A stretch of DNA of 64,000 bases. It comes from Trichobilharzia szidati. Taxonomy: Eukaryota; Platyhelminthes; Trematoda; Strigeidida; Schistosomatidae. Position numbers and translations under genes: made by a program. Shown here piece after piece: positions 28,001 through 37,099 of this stretch; within the stretch, counting starts at the first letter, position 1, and every line of letters begins with the position of its first letter. Below the pieces are notes generated by a model that was not told the DNA's origin, did no database searches, and saw nothing but the letters and a program-made list of their open reading frames with translations. The stretch lies in contig OX235271.1 in assembly GCA_944472155.2 (NCBI GenBank), positions 124,501,329 to 124,565,328 of the forward strand, read 5' to 3'.

Positions 28001-31000
28001 TTTCATGACAACACTTGCAAAGATCTCCCTGACAGTGTTAACCAGTCGAATGAACTGGAAGAAAAACTTAAGGACTTGAAAGGTAAGTCAAATTTTTTAA
28101 AATCAGGAATCTAAAGAAAATTAACAATTAATTTTACCTCATTTACATATTTTCCTTTATGACAAAAAAACTTTTTCTGTAAAACAGCTTTTTTTCTCGA
28201 AACACTGTGTTGGGTCACGGCAAATAGGCGTTCCTGTTTTAAGCTTGAAAAATACCAGTTTTACTTCACGACTCAGATAATTTTCGCAGATATTATCCTG
28301 TTAGTATTTGTAATAGTATTGATAATAATAAGGCTTTATTTCAGACAATATGTAAACATATATTAAGAAAATTTTCAGCGTATTTAGTTGCAAAATATCT
28401 CCTCTTCATACAGAATCTATATGTAAAGCAATAATCCTAAGTACGTCCTTTGTTGTAGTGTTGTTGCATATGAGGAGAGAACCAATTCTGCACATTTTTT
28501 CTTCAAATCCTTCAAAAATTGCATAGCATATAATGGGAAACTAATTAAATATGCACTCGAGTTCATGTATTTTTTACCTGATATAACTGCACGAATTAAA
28601 CAAAAAAATACAGAAGAGTTTTGATAGATGGAATTTCTGGAACCCCTTAATTTAGGCAGGCCGCCGTTAACACAGGGAAGCGAAAGTACTGGGACTTTCA
28701 TACCCTTGTTATGGATAAGGTAGCTTATGAAACTTGTACAATACAACATCACATTATCTACTTATCATCTCTTACAAAATATCCAGTAACTTACTAAAAG
28801 CCTTGAAATTTTCATAGCAGGATGGCCTGTCATGCTGAAACACGTAACAAATAGTGTCTGAAAAAGAGATTTTCAGCGTTATTTGATTCTTGAATACACC
28901 TCACAGTCAACTCGAAAATTCGTAGACTAGTAAGAGGATTCAGTTAAAAATCACACAAGCACCTCAGCTTTTCCAACAAAAAAAAGTTTTTGTTCAGAAT
29001 TCATATTTTTTTGGACGTTTTAAAAAATTTATGACTATAGCTTTTTTCTCATGATCACATTGAGCAAAATAATTTTACTGTATTATGATAAAATTATAAA
29101 AGAGAAGACAAAACACAAATTTTCACTTGTAAGATTCTCATTTAAATTTAATTAACTGTCTTTGACAAACTCCCATTTATTTTAATTTAACAAAAGACAA
29201 CGATAAGCATTCTTAGATACTATGAACAAGCACCGGCTTCCTCTGAGTAGCATTAGAAGTGACAGCCAATAGTTCCTCAATAGTTATGAATGTATTCATC
29301 CGCATACCAAACTTATGTCTAACTATAAAAACTGATCAACTAGAGACATAACTATTGTTAAAATTCCAATGTTTAAAAAAATTGCAACACAACAATATAA
29401 ATGTCGTATGCAACTTGACTGAATTGATAACAATAGCAAATTAAGATTATCATGGTCTAGAAAACAGTCTTTGTGTTTTAAAGTAAAAGAAGAGAAATAT
29501 CTTATGTTGAATGTCTTATTCATTAAATCTCAAGTTGATTTATACTGCAAGTCATTATCAGTAGTCGTAGACTACTCAGCTGGATTTGCGAACTGAGTAT
29601 CATTGATATACATAATCAGGTGAAATTGTACTCATGTTAGCCGAAAATCATCAACCATTTGGTTGAATAAAAGTGATGCTTACAATTCAGACCTCAGAAT
29701 ACAGACCAATAGGACTCAAATGCCTGACTTGTAAAAAACGACTTGCATTGAAACGGATAATCTGTCTTCAGGATAATGCCCCCTGAACTATCCCAAATTC
29801 CACCTAGTGATTTAATTGCCTGCACTCAAATGGAATGTACTCATGAGAATTAGATTTATAAAATCATTGCAAAACGAAATCTATGTCTATCAGAAGGCCA
29901 AAAGTATTCTGTAATGATATATTTACCAAACTGGACTGTTTCCTCTTTCTTTCATAAAATGTTCGTCTAAAACCTTAGCTATGACAGAAAACTTTAGATT
30001 TTAGGAATGGAGTTCTGTGAAAAACTTATAGATTAACTTTCTGAGTATATGAATCTTAAACATGGTTTTCCACCCTAAATTAAACTGTATAAAGACACTC
30101 ATCTGATAGTCTTCTGCCTAAATGTATTCGCAGTAAGCGATTTGTTCAAAAAAAGTCCATGAAAGAATCACTAACATTATAATATTCGACAGGATGCTGT
30201 ATGAGTGAGACAATATCTAGTGATTATCTTTTATTTGTTTTGAAGATTTCAATGAATTTACAAAAAACCTAACAGTTTATTTTATTTATTTTTGTAGAAC
30301 CAAATTCAGTTGAAATGTGTGATGTATTATCTCATGTACAGTATAATCATTATCCAGAAATAGATAGAAAAAGTTTTTTGGTACCTGGATCGCATAATAC
30401 GCTTACAGATGATACAGGATTGAAACACTTACTTCAATCAATAAACCATAATACTATGAATAATGCTGACAGAGTTGTTATTGATGGCAATATAGATACA
30501 TCTACCTTAGCAAATCCACACTGTGATAATCCTACTTCATCCAATATACATGTTAGTTTCCCCTCACATACAAGTGATAGTGTTAACAATAATGCAACGC
30601 TGTTCATGAGTCATTTGGAATGCAATCATCTAGTTACACCAAATGTAAGTGCAAAAACATCTTGTAGGTAATATAAAATTTATTTTTCAGGTTTTCCTTA
30701 AGTAGTTTTTGTTCAGATGGTAACATTGGGAAAATCTATGAGTTTAAAAGATGCATGTTTCGGTTACTATTTCCATTTTACTTGACATTCATTGAGTTTC
30801 TTTCACTTGTTGGACATCTAAATGATACAGTATTCTAAATATTTTATACAGCTAATTTCTATATTTTTAAATGATGTTTTAATCGGTAGATTCTACTATA
30901 AAAGTGTTTTAATATATATTAAACTCAGTCCAATCTGTCGAAATTTGCACAAAATTTACAATGAGATTTATGACTGGCAAGTGAAAACAGCCAAACATTA

Positions 31001-33531
31001 AATTTAGTAAAAACATTTAGAGGTATTTTAGATGAACTTTTAGGTGCATTCGCGCTACGACAATGTATATGATAATAAATAGAATTCCTCAGTTGACGAG
31101 TGTTCGAAGAAACTCCAGGACTTCTAGATTTCAGTATCCGTGAATACCTGAAGAGTAATTCACTGTCGCCAAAATCTCAGGCGGAGGAGAAAAACATTTG
31201 CAATGTTTATTATTTCCTCGAGATTTATCTTATGCAAATATTATTTAAAAGTCAGCCTATGTATCATCGTATGAGCATACTCAACTCGCTAATCACTTTT
31301 AGAAATAAATAATGAAGAAAATGATCATAAGACACTTCATGATGATGACATTTCTACATTACATCCTTTTTCAAAGATACAGTAGCATGTTTGGACTTAC
31401 ATACGAAGTTTTATTGTATCTATACTGACATTTTCAAAGGTATGAACTGCAGATAAATCTTTCAGTTGTGTCTCTCTACAAATTTCTCTCAACGACAAAA
31501 CGAAATTTACCATGAATGGATGTCATTGATTCCTGAATGTTTATCAGAGTTAACAATCTAATAATGTGCTACCATAGGCTGTTTTCCGCTTATTGTATCT
31601 AAAAGTACAGGCAAATACGCTGAGAATAATGTTCTTACCATCTAGAAAACACCAATACAGTTAAGTGAATAGTTAAAAAAGCATATCTCATGACTGTGAA
31701 AACTAATGTCTAAATAATTCTTGAGAATCAGCTTGTATCTTTTAGCTGTATATTTCATTGGTTTGAAGGTTAAATTATCCAAAAGATTTCTTTTCTTTAC
31801 CTAATTACAATAATAGTTAGACTGAAATCAACTGGAATTGAAAATGTCTCTACAAAGAGATGTTTATATTGCTTACTTTCAGTATGCATTTAGCACTCTG
31901 CCACATATCGAGGGATGTGAATTTAAGAAAAAATATCAGACTTCTTAATCTTGTTTACTTCAAACCTATAAAACAGTTATAATGAAATGTGACACTTCTG
32001 TTTGTTTTAGAAATTTGAATATTAAATAAACAATAACGAAATGATCCTCTATAATCATACACTATATATATATATATATAGTGCAAGCTACGTTTTTGTT
32101 TAAATACATTAATCTCTTGTGACAAAGTATTCCCAACTACCGACATAATGTTGAACTTTTGAATGCAAACCAAAATATGAATATTTCCCCCACTTAATTG
32201 ATTATAGTTTTTTTTTGTAAGGCAATGATTACAAATGCTTAATACTATATGAAAAAAAAAAACAAGATGGCCGTTATTCTCAGAAACAGAAAAAAAAGTC
32301 GCTTTAAAAATTAAACTTACTTAATGCGATGCAGCTTAACACTTTTCAATGACGAGAAATTATTAGCTCACAAACATGTTAACAGCAAGTGGTGATATTT
32401 ACTGGTATTATGCATAGTAATAAAGGCGTTAGAAGAAAACCAAGAGAAATAGAAATATTTGTTTATAAAGTACGCGTTGTTCGACTTTATTGATTTCCAT
32501 GAAATTTACACTGAAGTCACCGTAGATAAGTAAGTACATTTAAACTTTATGGCGGAATTAAATATCGTTAACTGCAAAATGTTACATCCAAACATATTTT
32601 CCTATAATGAACACTAACCTTTACAATTAGGCTTTCTTATTAATATGCAAATTCAAAAACACCTATCTTTTTTGCAGAATTTTATGCATTTGTAAATCGG
32701 AAAACATTGCGAAATTTATTCAGAGCTATTATTCATCGATTAATTCTCATTCCTTTTCCTGAAGCGTTTTTAATTTACAGATGATTTTTTTCCCATGTTT
32801 TTACTAAACAGGACACGACAGAAGTGCAAACGGATAATCACTACACGTCAGAGACAAATTCGAATCCAGGTACATCATACTCTCAGGATACTATTATGAC
32901 TCTTCCTCGAATCTGTGCAATTCATGGAACCCCTGGAACGGCAATGAAACTTTTTGCACTTCCATTGAGTGATTCTTCCTATGTTCGGTGTCCTGAAATA
33001 CACAGAAATCTTTGCATCTCACCACTTAATGATGCCCCCACAATTGACTCGGATGTTGATTCTGGTCAAGGTGGTAGTATTAACAATATTGGAAGTTCAC
33101 CAAACAGCGATCAACTTGCACCACAGTTTAATACATTATCCAATAAATCAGACACTACCATACTTCCCGTTCACTATGTAACTGGAGATTTAAATTTCAG
33201 CTTAGTTCCGGTTAGCATAGCAACAAGTTTAAATTTAACTTCATCTTCATCTTCTAATCCAACGATTTTATTACCCTTATCAGAACTACCAAACACTACA
33301 TCAGTATCCACTCCAGTTAATTCACAAAAGCATTCTAAAGTGACATGTGATAAATTAAGAGTTACATTTGCTGAAACGAATACCGATGAAAAGTCACCAG
33401 ATCTGACAAGTTCATTAAAAAACAATAAAAATGTTATACGTTATCCTTTGACAATTTCCACTGATCCTGAAACCAAAGAAAAAGGTCCTTGGCGCCTTAT
33501 TCAGTGTGCTTCTAAAAATGTTAGATTATAG
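9813..33531 (+). CDS. Cadherin/protocadherin-like transmembrane protein, 3' part (7 exons, 5' incomplete)
   Basis: Calcium-dependent adhesion receptor of the plasma membrane (family knowledge). Seven exons join in frame at GT..AG borders: 9813-10022, 14821-15066, 22493-22789, 26656-26838, 27635-28082, 30298-30644, 32812-33531 (816 residues, stop TAG). Residues 1-101 form one cadherin repeat with EEN, DKDADQNG, LDRE, YDSG and DDINDC. Residues 102-251 form a second, with TDCDIGLNG, DRE, TDGG and DLNDNAP. Residues 252-343 form a degenerate membrane-proximal repeat with DKDSGPNG and ASDHG. A hydrophobic helix spans about 382-406 and is followed by KRTSCRK, a stop-transfer signal. The ~410-residue tail is Ser/Thr/Asn-rich and contains DSDVDSGQGGS, which resembles DSG-G-S stretches in protocadherin tails. 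Four NXS/T sites lie in the ectodomain. All introns are phase 0 except 28083-30297 (phase 1). Signal peptide and earlier repeats must lie upstream. The exact orthologue is unknown. Confidence 0.93.
10155..10345 (-). mobile_element. tRNA-derived SINE, family B (hammerhead-bearing, Smα-like)
   Basis: In the first visible cadherin intron, 130 bases after the donor. On the minus strand it has an A box TGGCTTAATGG (10329-10319) and a B box GGGTTCGAACC (10286-10276). A hammerhead-like segment follows (10260-10208), and then the body ending near AGGAAATCCTCC. Smα SINEs of schistosomes are known to combine a Pol III promoter with a hammerhead; the same order here supports the assignment. Confidence 0.82.
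10208..10260 (-). ncRNA. Hammerhead-ribozyme-like segment in SINE B (decayed)
   Basis: Minus strand: stem I strands GTACTG and TAGTAC; core GCGAAGA in place of CUGANGA; stem II GTCCCAAACTAGG with extra bases; then CGAAAC, the short palindromic stem III CAGCTG (with a small insertion) and a GTC cleavage triplet. The C3/U4 changes and the insertion predict loss of activity. Confidence 0.6.
11300..11465 (-). mobile_element. Partial, decayed SINE B
   Basis: The minus strand matches the SINE B body (CAGTACCTTTCAG and a TTCTCTATCTGG-like stretch). It carries a hammerhead-like core at 11408-11363. The tRNA-like half is barely recognisable: only a B-box remnant lies near 11440. Confidence 0.6.
11363..11408 (-). 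ncRNA. Hammerhead-ribozyme-like segment, nearest the canonical fold
   Basis: Minus strand: CTGATGC (11402-11396; canonical CTGATGA with A9 changed), stem II GTCC-TAATCTA-GGGC which still pairs, then AAAA (canonical GAAA), stem III CACGTG, cleavage triplet GTC and the stem I strand CAGTAC. The two core changes (A9, G12) predict inactivity. The layout is otherwise textbook and 46 nt long. Confidence 0.65.
12041..13110 (-). other. Cluster of unassigned minus-strand open frames
   Basis: Frames at 13110-12862, 12977-12762 and 12259-12041 carry fairly non-repetitive, compositionally protein-like sequence (for example VVHVEAFTKVSENGYPLYS near 12229-12170, with several Cys downstream). The first two overlap in different frames and could be one frameshifted frame. 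No family was recognised. It could be a broken transposon gene or chance. Confidence 0.3.
14821..15066 (+). CDS. Cadherin exon B: end of one EC repeat, start of the next
   Basis: Eighty-two codons, phase 0 on both sides. The acceptor is TTTACCATTAG ending at 14820; the donor is GTAAGT at 15067. It continues exon A with VIAYDSGEPSLSAS, the usual strand after LDRE, and reaches the linker DDINDCVPTF (residues 92-101). A Cys replaces the second Asn of the common DxNDN. It then opens the next repeat with the ATDCDIGLNG calcium motif and two sequons (NFT, NYT). Confidence 0.93.
18397..18547 (-). mobile_element. Decayed LINE reverse-transcriptase scrap
   Basis: The minus strand reads PVCHVLLYSCETL, a stop, then LRARDIKKLYVFNDGCLR. 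This resembles the conserved LINE pattern VRPVLLYGCETWPL-..-VFDHRCLR found in RTE-like elements. It is short, with an internal stop, and belongs to a different subfamily from the other RTE fragments here (which read SVLLYGSETW). Confidence 0.6.
19306..19800 (+). repeat. Dispersed repeat D, copy 1
   Basis: About 485 bases match 35838-36335 in direct orientation over most of their length (for example the stretch around GTTCAGGAGTACATTC and GGGATAAGCAGGCATCGAG). No reading frame is shared. The family is unclassified; it may be the 3' part of a retroelement, since copy 2 begins next to a run of AAT units. Confidence 0.8.
21758..22090 (-). mobile_element. SINE B copy with deleted ribozyme
   Basis: The minus strand has the A-box region (GGCTTAACAGT), a degraded B box and the TGATGAAGG-GTCCC portion of the hammerhead. 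The GAAAC and stem III part is missing: AAACTG runs straight into CCCAGTAT. The 3' end reads GATGAAATCCTGTAAAAAA, showing the A-rich tail. The 5' part extends further than in other copies, to about 22090. Confidence 0.75.
22493..22789 (+). CDS. Cadherin exon C: second EC repeat with a long insertion
   Basis: Ninety-nine codons, phase 0 on both sides. The acceptor is TTCTTTTACAG ending at 22492; the donor is GTGAGT at 22790. It carries LIDRE (residues 164-168), FTVLVTDGG (175-183) and the linker DLNDNAPVF (234-242). Between TDGGVHP (to 186) and the strand AVSVSIHV (from 225) lie about 38 acidic and polar residues where most cadherin repeats have under ten. One sequon (NTS) follows the linker. 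Confidence 0.93.
22790..26655 (+). other. Cadherin intron C-D (3.9 kb)
   Basis: AT-rich. No exon or transposon domain recognised on either strand; open frames up to 103 codons show no family pattern. Confidence 0.85.
26656..26838 (+). CDS. Cadherin exon D: membrane-proximal EC repeat, first half
   Basis: Sixty-one codons, phase 0. The acceptor is TTTTGCAAG ending at 26655; the donor is GTAAGC at 26839. It encodes HEKKGYIITRLVAVDKDSG and PNGEIHYSLL, a standard EC strand pair with one intact calcium motif. The XEX motif is only HEK, and the place normally held by LDRE reads NIEKIE, so calcium coordination in this last repeat looks weakened. Confidence 0.92.
26839..27634 (+). other. Cadherin intron D-E (0.8 kb)
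   Basis: The shortest intron in the window. Its middle, about 27225-27480, is a decayed RTE 3' fragment. Confidence 0.85.
27225..27480 (+). mobile_element. Decayed RTE-clade LINE 3' fragment
   Basis: A stretch beginning CAGCAGGCTGCTGCAAGCC resembles the RTE region after the SETW motif (AGACTGCTGCTGAC at 7605). It continues through a LLPNKYAEENG-like segment and TGACATCACATGCAAGGC, equivalent to the TRQAL codons. No open frame survives. Confidence 0.6.
27635..28082 (+). CDS. Cadherin exon E: last EC half, juxtamembrane, transmembrane helix, start of tail
   Basis: The acceptor is TTCTTATTCAG ending at 27634; the donor is GTAAGT at 28083, leaving phase 1. It finishes the last EC repeat (IQASDHGNPPKSS, then VEITVGDIPP) with no NDN linker, as expected for the repeat nearest the membrane. 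A ~38-residue juxtamembrane segment follows, then a helix of about 25 residues (window-protein 382-406) and a basic Cys-containing stop-transfer stretch. The remaining ~55 residues are Lys- and Asn-rich cytoplasmic tail. Confidence 0.93.
28083..30297 (+). other. Cadherin intron E-F (2.2 kb)
   Basis: AT-rich, phase 1. No repeat or exon recognised. Reading through the donor adds KSNFLKSGI and a stop at 28112-28114, which would give a short-tailed protein if the intron were retained. Confidence 0.85.
30298..30644 (+). CDS. Cadherin exon F: cytoplasmic tail
   Basis: The acceptor is TTTATTTTTGTAG ending at 30297; the donor is GTAAGT at 30645. The exon E phase-1 base joins the first two bases to make a Glu codon, after which the frame is open throughout (EPNSVEMCDVLSHV onward). 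Exons E and F together are 795 nt, exactly 265 codons, which supports both borders. The protein is His-, Asn- and Ser-rich with no recognised domain. Confidence 0.85.
30645..32811 (+). other. Cadherin intron F-G (2.2 kb)
   Basis: AT-rich, with a perfect palindrome of TA repeats at 32060-32083. Reading through the donor gives VSAKTSCR and a stop at 30669-30671. No other exon could be supported; the 70-codon frame at 31100-31312 lacks splice context. Confidence 0.8.
32060..32083. repeat. TA microsatellite palindrome
   Basis: CAC, nine TA units, then GTG: a 24-base perfect inverted repeat capable of extruding a hairpin. Confidence 0.9.
32812..33531 (+). CDS. Cadherin terminal exon G: C-terminal tail and stop
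   Basis: Two hundred and thirty-nine codons plus TAG. The acceptor is TTTTTACTAAACAG ending at 32811, phase 0. A nearer-upstream AG at 32779-32780 is rejected because it reads into an in-frame TAA before 32812. The sequence is Ser/Thr-rich with CAIHGTPGTAMKLFALPL, DSDVDSGQGGS and a basic end (WRLIQCASKNVRL). The tail has no catalytic domain and probably serves as a scaffold or phosphorylation surface (inference). Confidence 0.9.
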   Translation, partial: DTTEVQTDNHYTSETNSNPGTSYSQDTIMTLPRICAIHGTPGTAMKLFALPLSDSSYVRCPEIHRNLCISPLNDAPTIDSDVDSGQGGSINNIGSSPNSDQLAPQFNTLSNKSDTTILPVHYVTGDLNFSLVPVSIATSLNLTSSSSSNPTILLPLSELPNTTSVSTPVNSQKHSKVTCDKLRVTFAETNTDEKSPDLTSSLKNNKNVIRYPLTISTDPETKEKGPWRLIQCASKNVRL

Positions 33532-33678
33532 TTTGGAATGTAATGAATGTTTACTACCCCCAGATCTTGGAAATCAGTTGTTCTTACAAATATGCAAATA
33601 AATTTTTAAACATGATTTGGATATCTCTTAACAAAGACTACTTTTAAAGGACGTTTTTTCACTCTTTGAACAAATAAA
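33532..33678 (+). terminator. 3' UTR and polyadenylation signals of the cadherin gene
   Basis: AATAAA occurs at 33597-33602, 66 bases after the stop codon, and again at 33673-33678. Either would give a short 3' UTR. Cleavage sites cannot be placed from sequence alone. Confidence 0.7.
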
Positions 33679-35164
33679 AAACCATCTAACAGTCGAAGAT
33701 GTGAAACTAAAGGATTACTATGATGTCTAAACGTAAAAGCTAAGAGAATTTATGCTATCTGATAGGCGTCGCGTTATTGTGCGACTTTCAACTTTAAATA
33801 GTTACTAATAAATATGTTTTGTGAAGGTGAGGAAACGGTGATCACTCACAGCCATCTGGCACTAATTCTCATAAGACAATTCCCTAAGAAGTATAAAAAG
33901 CACGGATAAACAAGTCACTGAACTATTTTTTGAGTACATCTGAATATACGTTGATGTCGCCAAAGATTTTGGTAGTGTTTTAATCAAGTAGAGATCAGAA
34001 AGGACGGATTTGTATATTTTGCCTTGAATGGAAATATGACGTAAGCTTTTGTGGGTACTTGTATGCAATGAATCCTGTTGACTGTTGGAAAAACTTATTT
34101 CACAGTTCATGTTTACAAGGAAACAGCTGGAATGATGTCTTCTTAAGCTTAATGTATGTTTTATTTTACTTAGGAATACATGTATATCCAGTAGTTTTGT
34201 TGAGGAATCAAAAATTGTTGATCACTAGAAAGTTGACCATTTACTTTTTCATTGACTTCAGGTTATATTATGAGTCTTGGGAAACACGGAGACAGACAAC
34301 GACTAAGTAGCCAATGATGACACACGAAAACTGTCATTCATTTTTGGAACTCGTTAATGAATTCAATTAATTCTGTTGTGAAAGCAACTTATTCGCGTAA
34401 CTTAAATATTCAGCATATTCTTTTTTTTTAACCATGACAGTTGTTAGACAGAAAATTCGTCGACAGCTTTGGTCAGAATCTTTTGGGTTTTTTCACAAAG
34501 TGCATAAATGAAAAACCAAGTACAGGGCTAATAAGGTCTTAAGGAAAATAATGACAATCGAAATAACAGTTTATATTATACCTAAAATACAATACCATCT
34601 CAAAAAGTCCATATATTTGACTCTCATCATAGAGACTGTATTAACCCTCATACTTCATGTTGAGGTTGGTGAATGTTTTTGTTTAAACAAACCTGTAGTA
34701 TAAAAAATACTATGCATCAGAAGTTTTAAAATCAAAAAACCAATATAGGGGTAACTAAATCTGACCATTTTAATGTCTCTACTATATTCATTTAGGCACA
34801 CTGTGATAAGGAAGCTTTGGAATATAGTATCGAGTTCACATGTATTATTATCCTGCTAATAAAGTGTCTAGTAGGATGAATAAGACAGAAGCCAAAATAT
34901 GCAGTTTGCCACAAGAATTAAGAATAAAACTGAGAAATCTAAATAAGAGTAGACCATGGGCGCTGTGATAGAGTATAATTACACCAGACAATAATTTCAG
35001 CTGATAAAAGTACACAGTGATATAGTATTATTTACTTATGACGTTTTAAACGCAATTTATTTCTCATAGTCACATTAAGTTTTCGTTATGGTATAATACT
35101 TAGACGTTAGCTTTAGAAATTATTTTATCATACTTGAGTAAATTAGCTTTTCAAAAAAGTAATT
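33679..35164. other. Intergenic, nothing recognised
   Basis: AT-rich sequence downstream of the cadherin gene. No coding or RNA feature supported on either strand. Confidence 0.5.
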
Positions 35165-35179
35165 TCAAATTGTATCTAT

Positions 35180-35578
35180 CAATTCAACTGCGCTTGTGAA
35201 GCGAGTTATATTGGCCGTTGCTCTAGGAACTTGATTTTTCGTGCTCGAGCACATATCCCACTATGGCTAAGCAAAGGTGTAGTTAAAACTACTAACAGCT
35301 CGATATTAGACCATCTGGTGCAAGACGGTCACAAAGCCAGCGTAGAAGAATCCTTCTCTATAATATACCGGCTGCCTAGCAAATTACCAAAATCATCGAA
35401 GCACCGCATGCTCCAAACAGCAGAGGCTATTGCAATTTTCCTCAAACAACCAGTGCTCTGTGTTCAAAAGAAACAAGTTCAGCCCCTACTACTACCCTGG
35501 CCCTCAGTAAAAACTATAAATTCTTTCCTAATTCTTCTGACATTCAGCTTATTTTATGTTGATGCTGTTCAGCTGTAA
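35180..35578 (+). pseudogene. Penelope-like element GIY-YIG endonuclease C-terminal remnant
   Basis: An open frame reads QFNCACEASYIGRCSRNL, the second half of the GIY-YIG core (SYIGR), followed by HIPLWLSKG, SSILDHLVQDGH, IIYRLPSKLPK and TAEAIAIFLKQPVLC. This is the usual order in Penelope-like elements (PLEs): EH-P-WL, SSI--HL---GH, F-V-YR, EA-AI. The endonuclease nicks DNA for element insertion. The reverse transcriptase that should precede it is absent, so this is a 5'-truncated copy. Confidence 0.85.
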
Positions 35579-35669
35579 TCTATCAATATTATTGATTCGA
35601 TGATATTTAAACATTAATGTCGTTCATAACACTAATTCATTTATTCACTATAATGTATATATAATTGTA

Positions 35670-35710
35670 GAGCCTGATGATGAATTTATCGAAAAGAGTA
35701 CTCTTTGTTC
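35670..35710 (+). ncRNA. Hammerhead-like motif downstream of the PLE remnant
   Basis: Stem I GAGC (35670-35673) pairs with GTTC (35707-35710). The core CTGATGA is at 35674-35680 and GAAA at 35691-35694. Stem III is the perfect 12-base palindrome AAGAGTACTCTT (35694-35705), then T at the cleavage position 35706. Stem II does not form beside the core unless the core GA is used (GAT..ATC). PLEs are known to carry hammerheads in their terminal repeats, so this is probably a decayed one. Confidence 0.45.
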
Positions 35711-35837
35711 AGTATCCACTGTTTTGAAAATTTTAATGGGCATTTTTAATCAGTTAATTTGTTTATTCATTCAAATAAGCCAGTTCAACCATCCCATTAT
35801 TCTAAACCATTTTTCGGTGGATAATAATAATAATAGT

Positions 35838-36335
35838 GATAGTAACAGCTTTATTCTGAACAATATTAATATAATGTACAGAATTTTCAGAAGAGTTTAT
35901 TGCATGATAATTGCTTTTCATCCGCGATCTTCAAATAAAGCACTAATTGACAGTACATCATATAACACAGTTCTATCTGACCTGAAACGCAAACCAACTC
36001 ACTAATTCATCTCTTCTTTTTCTCCTTCGAGAAATACAAGACATTTTGTTGAATGCCAACAATAAAATAGTTCAGGAGTACATTCTATGAACTAAGGACA
36101 CAACTCAGAAATGGTCATCTTATGTGTTGGGATAAGCAGGCATCGAGTATAATGCTTTTTCTCATGTTCAATAGAAACTTGTGAATCAGCAGGTTGTAAA
36201 TGTTTTAAATACTGACCAGAATAAAAATACTATTAGAGGTCATATTTTGCTTGATTTAAACAGACTGCATAAGAGAAAGTATATGCAATATATTGCTGGA
36301 GGTTTTCGACAGTCCAATTTATAAGCAGGCCGCTG
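35838..36335 (+). repeat. Dispersed repeat D, copy 2
   Basis: The direct-orientation partner of 19306-19800. It starts just after a short run of AAT units (35823-35835) and ends near TATAAGCAGGCCG. No coding content recognised. Confidence 0.8.
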
Positions 36336-37099
36336 ACACCAGTTCGTGGTTATCCCAGACTAAACTTTGACTTTGATTAGTGTTGTGTAAATAAATAGCG
36401 TAAACTACTTATCAGACATGCTCTATACTGAGGTCCAATATAATGTTTATGATAACAATATCAAATTCAGAAGAAAGGTTTGACAACTCTGTTTCCACAA
36501 GATTTAAAATTCATATTACCAGAAAACAAATGAAGAACATCAGTGTACAAATATACAAATCAGACTTTGAGCTCTTCTCAGTCGATCATCTAATGAATTA
36601 AGTATTACATCATCTCCAACTTTCAGAGAATGTTAGATAATAACTTCGCTAAGCCGATGATGACACCGAATCACAACCAACATATAAACTGGGTTTATAT
36701 CTTTCAATGGCACCTTAAAATATCAATGAAACATGTCTCATTTTTCGGAATGCTTACGAATGATTACTGAAAGAACAAATGGTAATTAATAAAATCTGCA
36801 CTTAGAAGGATTCTTTGAATGAATCAGGACTATTGTCTCATTCATATCCAGAATGGTATTTTAGTGGGCAGGTATTACGGGAGAAACATAAGAAAAAGAT
36901 TTCATGATAGCAGAAATACAGTGACGAATACAACTGTATATGATGATAGGCTCCATAGAAAAAATACTTCACTGTATTTCAGCATTACGTATAAATATAT
37001 TATCAGACGAAAAATAAAAAATTCATAATCTAAACAACCGATAAGTAAGCATAAGATAATATATATAAGTTGAAGTCACTATGCACTAACCGTCTAATA
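36336..37099. other. Intergenic, nothing recognised
   Basis: AT-rich. A 69-codon open frame at 36819-37028 has no recognised family. The left arm of the inverted duplication begins at about 37100. Confidence 0.45.

Noticed and set aside
28417..28752. 111-codon minus-strand open frame in intron E-F
   Set aside because: No recognisable domain, start context or splice partners; the low-complexity surroundings make chance likely.
32779..32811. An earlier AG acceptor at 32779-32780 for the terminal cadherin exon
   Set aside because: Translation from it meets an in-frame TAA before 32812, whereas the acceptor ending at 32811 keeps the frame open for 239 codons.
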